Made by a program: the position numbers and the translations under genes
Origin: Oehlia diaphana
Lineage: Eukaryota > Glomeromycota > Glomeromycetes > Glomerales > Glomeraceae
Reading direction: 5' to 3'
Assembly (NCBI GenBank): GCA_003833135.1
Contig: QZLH01000593.1
Location: 13,687 to 51,927, forward strand
DNA length: 38,241 nt
In this document: positions 25,812 to 34,602 of the stretch, one piece after another
Layout of the letters: each line of letters opens with the position of its first letter
How positions within the stretch are numbered: the stretch's first letter is position 1
Notes under the pieces: model-generated
Told to the model about the DNA's origin: nothing
Seen by the model: the letters and a program-made list of their open reading frames with translations, nothing else
Databases searched by the model: none

Positions 25812-27467
25812 ATGCCACCCAATCCTCCAGAAGAGTTTTCGCCTGTTAACGTTACTAGCTCGTATGCAGAAGATACAGCGGAGGCACAAATTTATTCAAC
25901 ACCAAAACTTACATCAAAAAGGCGAACAACTAATCCTTATAACTCATCTTCCTTTCAAACTTCTAATCTTAATAATATGAGCACCACAATAACAGCAACA
26001 ACAATAAACGGAATTGTTGCGGATAGTCCTCGAATAGATATGGAGTTTGTAACTAATGGGTATAGTAGTAAGCAAGCAAAACAACAAGGACCAACACGGA
26101 AGAGATCGTTTTCAAAACCATCACAAGAAGGTCATACAACATTTTCCTCAACGGTACCAAATGTACATATGTTTAAAAATGGGTTGCAAAATTTAGATTT
26201 TGTAACGCAGCATAATTATGAAGGTTTTATAGGAAAATTACGTCGACATGAAGAAGAAAAAGTTAATCCTCTTAATTTTAAGGATCCAGGGATTTCACGT
26301 GAAAAATCAAAAATTAAAACAAAATTTTCGCCTTTAAACCTTATAAAAATTATATTTAATATATTTAATACATTTAATACATTAAATTACGACACGCTAA
26401 AATTTTTAGTATATTGTTTGTTATGGTATGCGTCTTCAGCCATAACTAATAACACTGGCAAACAATTATTAAATCAGTTTAATTATCCGGTTACTCTTAC
26501 GTGGATACAATTTGGATTTGTTGGAATTTATTGTTATTCTTTTGGACAAGGAATGGGTTTAACTAAAATTCGAAGTCCATCTATTGGTATTATACGCAGA
26601 ACTTTACCGCTATGTTTATTTCAAATAGGGAGTCATGTCTTTTCGAGTATTGCTACATCTCAAGTTCCAGTTAGTTTTGTTCACACAATAAAGGTAAGGA
26701 CGAAGTGAGAGTAGAGTAGACGAAGAGAAAATCGTTAACTATATTCTTTTTCTTTTCTTCTATAGGCGTTATCACCATTATTTACAGTGTTCTTTTATAG
26801 ATTTGGGTTTGGAGTAAATTATTCTTATCCGGTATATGTGTCATTAATACCACTCACAATTGGAGTCATGCTCGCGTGTTCGTCCTCAGCAGCATCAAGT
26901 TTTATTGGATTCTTATTTGCACTAATTTCTACCGTAATTTTTGTTGCCCAAAATATTTTTTCAAAAAAAATTCTCTTTAATGAGAAACATTCCGGGTATG
27001 AGACACATAAGTTGGATAAATTGAATGTTTCATTTTATTCAAGTTTATTAGCATTTGGTATAATGACTCCAATGTGGCTATATTATGATGGTTTTCATTT
27101 ACTATTAGAATATTTTACATCATCAGCAACCGATACTAATGCTGCAAGTGGATGGACGATACTATTTTATTTTTGGCTAAATGGCACAACGCATTTTACG
27201 CAAGTCATTTTAGCATTATCAATCTTATCGATGACATCACCTGTTACTTATTCGATCGCATCATTAGTGAAAAGAATTTTTGTTATAACTGCCAGTATAT
27301 TGTGGTTTGGACAAAAAACCACTTTTATACAAGGTGTTGGTATAACATTAACTTTTGTTGGTCTTTATATGTATAATGAAGCTAAATTAGATGTAGACAG
27401 AAAAGAAAGAAAAGCAAGGGAAAGAGATGAGATTGTCTTACCTTTAACAAATCTGAAAGTCAATTAG
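25812..27467 (+). CDS. SLY41: SLY41-like member of the triose-phosphate/nucleotide-sugar transporter family
   Basis: Exons: 25812-26693 and 26766-27467; 527 residues. Residues 1-~195 are hydrophilic and Ser/Thr-rich, presumably cytosolic. From ~197 (LKFLVYCLLWYASSAITNNT) there are about ten hydrophobic segments. TPT/DMT hallmarks include NNTGKQLLNQFNYPVTLTW, the acceptor-spanning IKALSPLFTVFFYRF, NIFSKKIL, and KRIFVITASILWFGQKTT near the end. The segment FVHTIKALSPLF with its lysine and the second motif SLVKRIF are the conserved substrate-region lysines of this family. Yeast Sly41 is an ER membrane protein found as a suppressor of loss of the Rab Ypt1. The transported substrate cannot be told from the sequence. 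The charged C-terminal tail (KLDVDRKERKARERDE) is cytosolic. Only one intron, in contrast to its neighbours. Confidence 0.9.
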
Positions 27468-28393
27468 ATTTATCAGAAAAAAATATAATGTTACATTTAG
27501 TACTTTATAATAATTAATAATAATGTAATTGTTTGTAAAACTATATAAAAAGAATATGTTTATTAATTACAAATTGACATTTTTTATTAATTCAAAAGTA
27601 AAAAAATTTGTATTATTGGTAATTTAGATTTTTACTTAAAAAAAACCATAACAATACAAAATAAAAATACATATACATTTTAACAAACTATTTATAATAC
27701 AGTAATTTGTATAATTGATAATAAAATACAATGCCTAAATTAAGCTATAATGATTTTTTTTTTAAAAAAACAAAGCTTAGTTTTTTTATACCAATTGATC
27801 TATTTTAATTATATTTATTAGTTTTAAAATAACTAACTTTAATTAAATTCTAAATTATACTAATTTAACTTAGATTTAAGTTTGTGACCAATAATCTTAA
27901 TGAAAGATATGTAAATAAACTATACTATAATTAATAAAATAAATAAAATCAAATAAAATAATAATAATAATTATTATTATTACATTTATTATTACAATAA
28001 AATTTTTTTTTTTTTGACAAATTTTTTATTTTAATAAATTTTAAAAAAGTATTTATTTTAAGGATTTTAATTTTTATTGCACTTATAAATATTATATCCT
28101 CACATAAAGTCAAAAACAGTATATTCCAAACCCTTTGATATACTGAATAAATTGTAAAACAGGCAAAAATATATATATTATATAGTTTTAAAAGTATTCG
28201 GTAATATATAGACTTGTTTTACAAAGTGAAGTAAAGTTTCTATACTAATGCCTGCAGACCACACCAGCTTTTCGCTTGCCTACACATTATCCCACTCCAT
28301 GATCCGGTTTCATTGTCCCAACCATCGATATTCTAGATAAAACAAAAACGGTCGCCAGTTATATTTAGTGTCTGCAGTGTCAGAAATAAATCA
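27468..28393. other. AT-rich intergenic region downstream of SLY41
   Basis: About 930 bp. The first ~750 bp are extremely AT-rich with homopolymers, and include an (ATA)n/(TAT)n palindrome at about 27955-27982 able to form a hairpin. From about 28245 to 28393 the composition changes to distinctly richer in G and C. No convincing exon was found. Confidence 0.5.
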
Positions 28394-28582
28394 ATGGATA
28401 ATAATATTAAACCTTACGCCGAAATTTTATGTTGTTTGCAATCCGTGATTCTTTACAGAATACAGACCGGTGAGATCGGTGAAGATATCGTTAATCAGAT
28501 CCAGTGCCGTATAGATCATTCAAAACAAGCCACCAACATAAGAAAAAAAAAAATTTTTAAAATTACGCCAGACGATGTTTAA
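28394..28582 (+). CDS. Short hypothetical ORF, 62 residues
   Basis: A single open frame from ATG to TAA, starting MDNNIKPYAEILCCLQSVIL and ending in a lysine-rich stretch with ITPDDV. It lies in a strip with more G and C than the flanking DNA, and its codons look protein-like, but no family was recognised. It could be a small gene, an exon of a longer unresolved gene (a GTGAG donor-like site occurs at 28470), or a remnant. It sits 5' of the Uma2-like gene in the same direction. Confidence that it is expressed is low. Confidence 0.25.
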   Translation: MDNNIKPYAEILCCLQSVILYRIQTGEIGEDIVNQIQCRIDHSKQATNIRKKKIFKITPDDV

Positions 28583-29136
28583 ACAAATAATTACATAATA
28601 AAGTGGTAAATTATACTATTGATCTATTATCAGAGGGGGCCTTCACAAAAAACGTGATTGAGATTAATCTTACTAACATATTAACAATCACCGGTATATG
28701 ATGATCAAAATTTTTATTAGTAATGATCGACATACTACATCATTGATTTAAATATGAAAATCGTCAAATAGCACAAATAGCATACACAATAAAAAATTAT
28801 TGGCTGGCTAATTAAACATATGACCTGGTATGTTGTTAGAACGCGTTTGGCGTGTTTAGTTTAAAAGGATCTCGGCTATAACTGTTAAGATTGAAAATTC
28901 TATATGAAATCTCAATCTCAATCTCAAACAAGTTTTTTGTAAAGAGATGACGAAATACTATTTTAAGGAGAATCATAAGATGATTCAGATGATTCACGAT
29001 ATCCATTTACCACACTCCCCACACTCCACACTAATTTTTGCGTCATATCACGTATTTTGATAACTATAAAAACTGTCAACTTTAACCTCTCATTTCATTT
29101 AGTAGTTATCAGTGATTATATCCCTTGGTTCTAAAA
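28583..29136. other. Intergenic and promoter region of the Uma2-like gene
   Basis: About 550 bp with no exon recognised. It contains a short hexamer microsatellite (aatctc three times, about 28909-28926) and a CA/CT-rich strip near 29010-29032. The 100 bp before 29137 should hold the promoter and 5' UTR of the downstream gene. Confidence 0.5.
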
Positions 29137-30489
29137 ATGTCCACAACAGTAAACGAGTCTTTTGTATCTTCTCGTCGAAGTTCCTTAGCCTCTATTCTAA
29201 GCATGTCCTCATCAACTGCAAGTTCTCGTAAAGGTTCAGTAACTTCCTTAGCTGATCTAACTGCAGATGAGTTGGCGTTTCAGGAATGTATTGAAGTTAT
29301 CGATGCTAATGTGGAAGAAGTCATCACTAACAAAGCTGATGCAAGAGAGAAAAAATGGTGGATCGACGGAAATTATAAAACTATTGACGAAAATAGGTAA
29401 AGTCATAGTCATAACACTACATAAATTCGATTTCAATGTTCATGCTAAAATTTGTTTCATTTTATTAGACTCCCTCTGATCCCTTATTGAAGGTGTAAGT
29501 TATGAAGAGTTCGAAAAAAAATGTGAGATCGCGAACGCATCAAAGTACTGGGAGTTTCAAGACGGAATTGTAGTCATAATCGAGTTGCCAAATCGTGATC
29601 ATGAAATTGCACATCGTGCATTCTCCAATCAATTTAAACGTCAGGATCCTCAAAACTCAGTTGATTCTTCTGGATCAACAAGTATGTACTTTAGTGTTTG
29701 TTTGTGAATGTATATTATTATATTGATTTTGTATATTGTATCCAGCTTGTCATGCTACCCCAGGACGTATAACAAGGGATTCTAGTAAACAGCCGGATGA
29801 TTCATTTGTACCAATACTTCTGCCTAAGCCAGCCCCAAACCCTTGTGATCTTCAGGTGTTATTTCTTGAATTATATTATTGAAAATACAAAGACCAATCT
29901 GAATCTATAATGGTTTATAGGGTAACCCTTGGCCAACCATTATCGTTGAGGTGGCCAATTCAGAAAGCTTTTTTAGAATAATGCATAAGACTACTCAATT
30001 CTGGTTGGCACCGAACAGTGTAGAGGACGTGTTTGTACTAAAATTATGGAGATGGACTTTAGGAAGAGATCAAACCGGAACTCCTTTGCGCCGTTTCACA
30101 GTTCAGTACTACTTTTTTTGGTGCCATTTCATTTATTTCATTTGTCTAATAATTGTCCTGTGTTTTTGGCAGTGTTATAAATTCTGTCGTAGAAATGGCG
30201 TACAAAATGTACACGGAAATTACCAACCAGTCCACGTTGTAAGAATTAGTATTCTTGGCATTTGCTTTCTTTTCAATATCATTTATGCATTTATTTTTTT
30301 TAGGTTGAATTCGGAACCATTGATGGGAGAAATCAACCGTATAATGGATGTACCGCCCCAGGAATGTGTATTATGAATATTTTTCCAGGTTGTATTTTCC
30401 GTGGCTGTCCTCAAGTCCCACCATACCCAATCAATAATGTGGCTATTGATTTCTTTCCTATCCAACAAGCAATATTTCGTGCTATGTAA
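29137..30489 (+). CDS. Uma2-like PD-(D/E)XK-fold protein (putative restriction-endonuclease-like family)
   Basis: Exons: 29137-29396, 29500-29681, 29746-29855, 29921-30100, 30173-30238, 30304-30489; 327 residues. The start is a Ser-rich leader (SRRSSLASILSMSSSTASSR). Then come SYEEFEKKC and WEFQDGIVVIIELPN, in which family members set up the fold. The core is NPWPTIIVEVANSES followed by HKTTQFWLAPNSVEDVFVLK: Glu of VEV and Lys of HK fit the E...K positions of a Uma2 nuclease fold. The usual preceding Asp is Thr here, so activity is uncertain. The C-terminus has FGTIDGRNQPYNGC and a Cys/Pro-rich CPQVPPYPINN. Uma2 is chiefly bacterial and cyanobacterial; from memory, related proteins are numerous in Rhizophagus. 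The first intron is problematic: see the finding on 29397-29499. It converges with a decayed nuclease-fold gene. Confidence 0.75.
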
Positions 30490-30524
30490 ATTAGTAATAG
30501 AATTTTACAAAAAAAAATATAAAC

Positions 30525-30641
30525 ATAGAAATTTGGGCTAATGCACTTTATATATAATATATATAATATGTACAAAATAAAAAATAGACATAAAAATTTA
30601 GGCTAATGCACTTTATATATAATATGTACAAAATAAAAAAA
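30525..30641. repeat. Imperfect tandem direct repeat of about 50-58 bp
   Basis: Two adjacent copies run from about 30529-30583 and 30593-30641. Each reads aaattt(g/a)ggctaatgcac, then tttatatataat, then atgtacaaaataaaaaa. The first copy carries an extra atatataat. The duplication lies exactly between the stop codon of the Uma2-like gene and the end of the convergent pseudogene, so it could be a duplicated 3'-end signal or a slippage or repair scar. Confidence 0.7.
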
Positions 30642-31137
30642 AATGGCGGAATAAAAATACTTTATTAATTCTAATAAAATTTGCATATCTATTACTTTTG
30701 CCAAGAAAATTTTTTATTAATACATGCAAAAATAAATACAAAGGTTCGGGGCGTAGCCTGCGATACATTACATCTTCACGCAAAGCCTCATTATATGTGC
30801 GTTTCTTTTTATTACGCTGGGATGAAGCTTGTAATTGGATTGCATTCTTGACCACCCCCTGGTTAATATCCTCTCTTTTAGCCTCAGTAACAACGATAAT
30901 CCAATCCACTGGCCCTTTACCATGACTTCCAGATAACTCGTATCCTTTCACTTCGCCATCATAACAATAGGCAACATCTTGAAGAACGGAAGAAATAAAA
31001 TTCGTGTCTTGTTGCCTCGTTTGCACTAGTGACGTAAATGCAGGTCTTATGCTTCATAGCTATATCTTCCAAACGTGGTCCATTACCCTTTTGTAATCAG
31101 TTGTGTCAGCTAACTCTCCATCGAACTTTTCAAATTT
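30613..31137 (-). pseudogene. Decayed PD-(D/E)XK nuclease-fold gene of the Crinkler-type family
   Basis: The minus strand reads one frame from about 31137. It holds FGELADTT-like sequence, two in-frame stops near 31055-31063, then PAFTSLVQTRQQDTN, SVLQDVAYCYDGEVKGY, SGSHGKGPVDW, VVTEAKREDINQGV, and AIQLQASSQRNKKKRTY. The D...ExK arrangement (GPVDW, then TEAK) marks a PD-(D/E)XK nuclease fold. From memory, such domains end many Crinkler-like and related Rhizophagus proteins. The open frame has no ATG (it opens at GTG). Only six residues separate the Asp from the Glu, short for the usual beta-hairpin. After VMY near 30760 the sequence turns into an unrelated hydrophobic tail. These features together indicate a truncated, inactive copy. 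Confidence 0.6.
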
Positions 31138-31591
31138 AATATTTAATAAACTATATTTAATTAGTTTATAATATATTATTATAGAAATTTTTACTTGATG
31201 TTCCGTGCTGAAATGCCTAGTTAAAATGACTAGGGTGCATCCAACCTAGTGTGGTAGTATGGGTACTTCTATAGTAAAAAAAAATACTTGATATCAGTCA
31301 AATATAATACTCAAAATATGCATATAAAAATTTCAAATACTGAAATGATTTAAGTAAATTTATTAAATTGATATTTATAATATTACTACACTTTTTGAAA
31401 GTACCTAGAATAAAGATTATAATATAAAATATTCCACAAAGTATTATTCTTTGAAGGAAAATAAAATATAATATATAAAAATACTATATACTTCTAATCA
31501 TAAATATTATGACTTATTAATTATGGTCAAATTGTTATTAAAAAGTTTATAATAAAATTAAAATTATTTTTATTACTGATTTACATATTTA
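31138..31591. other. Intergenic region with a short GC-richer repeat-like strip
   Basis: About 450 bp, mostly AT-rich 3'-flank of the dynein intermediate-chain gene. At about 31198-31268 a GC-richer strip holds three CTAG tetramers (31217-31220, 31230-31233, 31246-31249) in the context cctagttaaaatgactag, which can pair on itself. It resembles the edge of a dispersed repeat. No exon recognised. Confidence 0.4.
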
Positions 31592-34365
31592 TTACTTGGC
31601 AACAGCGTATCTTCCATTATGATTCTCCGTAGTCATTTCAGAAATCGTTTTATGCAAGATTTCCCATTCATCATCACGTGGATTTGCCAACTATCAAAAA
31701 AAAAAAAAAAATTCAATAAAATGAGACGGTTCTAAGTAAATTTTGTATAACTAAAAATTACCTCTCCAATATCATAAATATGGACTCGACCATCCGAAGA
31801 ACCGATTGCTGTCTTTCGCCCTTCCTTGTCCCAATTAATTTTATTCAAAGCTTTAGTTTGACTTCCAACTTGAGTACTCACAATTGGCACCTATTAAATA
31901 TAATGTGAGAATTTAAACTCTAACTCTAATAAACTTTAAAAAAAATGGGTTCTTACCTCTGTGTCAACGTTCAAATTCCACAAAGAGAATTTTCCTGTAC
32001 CGTCTACAGAAGCAAACAGAGCTGGATGTGTGGGGGACCATTTAACATCATAAACATAATCATCAGCGCCTTCAAATGAATATAATGGAGTAATTGTCTG
32101 TGGTGATGTCGATGGTTTTGAAATAGACTATTTTTAATGGAAAAAATTTAAATTAGTACTAATTACTATCTTGTATAAGATAAATTACTGGTTTCTTTTC
32201 TATCTTACTTTAGCTCTCCACAATTTACATGTCCAGTCCACAGAAGAAGTCAAATATAAATCTGAAAAGTTAAGTTGACCAGCCATAGGATGAAAATGAA
32301 GACCTGTAATAGGTCCCCAATGTCCTTTATATACATCATATGGATTAATACCGGCTTTGCTGTTGTTAGTAAAAAAGAAGGCCTTAGCATCTGATGTGAT
32401 GTTATTATTGCATCATAGAAATCAATTAATTTCTTTACCCGCCAGCACGGCCATATCTATTAGCTTGATAAGCAATACCCTCTTCCGTACCAACCCAGAA
32501 AGCTGCAGTTTCATTTTCTGGAAAACCAAGAGCTGTAACCGAAACTTCGTCTGTCTTGCTATGTTCGGCATGAACTAGTTCTAGGGTTTCCTAAGAAGAG
32601 AAGAAAAAGAAAAAAAAAAATAAAATAAATCAATTCATTAAATCTTTGTTTAAACCACGAAAAATCAATAATTACCTGTGGTTGAGCTAACATATCCAAT
32701 TGCCAAGAACATATTAATCCATCCGTACTTGCAGTGATGAGATTATGAGCATTTTGTGTCCCCACCATTTGCATTGAGTATACAGGATGAGTATGCCCAG
32801 AAGCTGAAAGAGGTGTTTTGAGAACAGGCAAAGATTTTGATCTCATGTCCCAAAGAACTATTTGACCTGAATATGTTCCTCCTATTACAAGAGTTGGGTG
32901 AAACTCAGAGAACATTGTAGTAAGAACATCCGACTACGACAGGTAAAGGGCATTGATGAGCATTGATGAGAGGGTTAGGTTATGTATTATATTACTTTTT
33001 AAAAATTTACTATAGTGGAAGAAGAAGTACCTGCGAATGGAAAACATATTCGGGTCGTTCTAATAATTTTAAACTCCATACTATAGCGACACCGTCTGGT
33101 TCATTCATCGCCATAGGGTTTTTATTATATGAAGCAACACATATTTCAGGATTCTAAAACAATAATTTCATTAATATCCTAATATTTTAGATCACTGAAA
33201 ACAATAAATCAAAAAATATTTAGGCATATATTTACTTTGCGCGACCAATTTACATCAGTGACTGAACGATTTTTGGTCCATCGGTCGTCAAAGAATGAGT
33301 TTACGTATTTAACCCTGGAGCCCGACTGGTCATCGCTTTTATAGAGGATAATATGAGGATGAATAAATAATAACACTTTTAGTAAACAAAAAAAAAAAAA
33401 ATATCTTACTTCTCATTGTCCTTAATAATTGAATAATCTTTCATATAATCATAATTTTCATTAAGCACTCTCTCAACAATTTTAGTTGAATGATCAATAA
33501 ATTCAACAAATTCATTTGAACTTATAATCTTTTTTCTAACATCTTCTGAAATATCTTTAAGTTGTTGCATTTTCTTCTTTTCATCTTCCAATCTCGATCT
33601 TTCTTCTTCCAGAGCAGCTTGACGTGCTTTTTCTTTTTCCTCTTGTTCTTTTAAAAATTTAGCTCGGATTTCGTCTTCGTTAGGTGGTGGTGGTCCAAAG
33701 GATCTTTCAGTGGTTTGAACTTCTTTACTGTAAAGAATGAGTTCCTAATGGATAGTGATAATTGTAAGAAAATCAGTAATTTCTTATGATAAATAATAGA
33801 ATTGGATTACTAACTACCTTTGGAGCAATATCTAATATTACTGCTTCGAAAGAAGAGAAATCTGGAATATAACGGGAAGGTGCCAATATACTCGGACTGT
33901 ATTATTCAAAAATTAAAATTATTATTTACAAGCATTCAAATATTGACGGACAGTTTATAAACCTTACCTTTGAGGAACAGAAGTTCCAGGCGAATAACCT
34001 GTGGAAATAGAACTAAGACGTGCATGATGTGAGGTTATTCCCTTTTCGGGATCTACATCGTCAGATTTTGATGATGGTGTTCCAGGATGGTCTCCAGTAG
34101 CTTTGTCTTTTAACAGGGATTTGACAAGATCATCGATCTGTTCCTTGCGACTCCTTTCCTATATAAACAAAAAAGGTAAATTAAAGCTGAATACTAAAAT
34201 CGTCTTTGTAAAAAACACGAAATTTATGTTGCTAACCACAGATTTTTCCTCTTGCTTCTGAGTCGCAGTGGTAAACACTTGTTTCCTCTCTTCTCTTGCA
34301 CGACGAAGTTCGGCAAGTTTTTGCCTTTTCTTTTCTAACTCTTCTTTTCTACGTTCCATTTCCAT
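31592..34365 (-). CDS. DYNC1I: Cytoplasmic dynein intermediate chain
   Basis: Exons on the minus strand: 34237-34365, 33968-34158, 33818-33896, 33410-33744, 33236-33335, 33031-33153, 32676-32933, 32439-32590, 32209-32359, 31957-32127, 31762-31890, 31592-31690; 638 residues, close to animal chains. Residues 1-45 ([20 protein letters not shown]) are the N-terminal helix that binds dynactin p150 and Nud[10 protein letters not shown] at ~138-146 matches the position and shape of the LC8-binding KxTQT motif. A long acidic/basic coiled coil follows. The WD40 propeller begins near ~285, with [45 protein letters not shown], and [12 protein letters not shown], ending near 610. It links dynein heavy chains to light chains and cargo adaptors for minus-end transport on microtubules. 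The first donor is GTTAGC. Divergent from the T-protein gene. Confidence 0.94.
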
Positions 34366-34602
34366 CGTGAAATAATTTTAAATTGTTCCGTTAAAATTTT
34401 GGGTTAAAGTTGATAAGGCCGGTTTAAAAAGCATTCGCCGCCGCCACACGCTAATGACCCAAAAGCAAGGAATCCAATGGATTAAAAAGATTGTACATAT
34501 TTGGAAAAATCGAATGCGTATATCACGTCCGTGATATATAATATAAAGATTGTCTATTTTTATTTAGTGAAATTCCTTCATTTTGAAAGCTAGTTTATTA
34601 TT
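34366..34602. promoter_or_regulatory. Divergent promoter between dynein intermediate chain and T-protein genes
   Basis: 237 bp between oppositely facing start codons. It includes a GC-richer patch (gcattcgccgccgccacacg, 34431-34450) and a short palindromic cgtatatcacg-tccgtgatata at 34516-34540. These could be core promoter or factor sites; no known factor is assigned. Confidence 0.5.

Noticed and set aside
26290..26305. Further CACGTG near 26298, and others at about 16593 and 31675
   Set aside because: These lie within coding exons and show no promoter context.
29125..29136. Start four codons upstream (TTG) for the Uma2-like gene
   Set aside because: TTG is not a normal start in fungal nuclear genes; the ATG at 29137 is used instead.
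30698..30925. Plus-strand 75-codon frame over the nuclease-fold relic
   Set aside because: Reverse shadow; the minus strand carries the recognisable family motifs.
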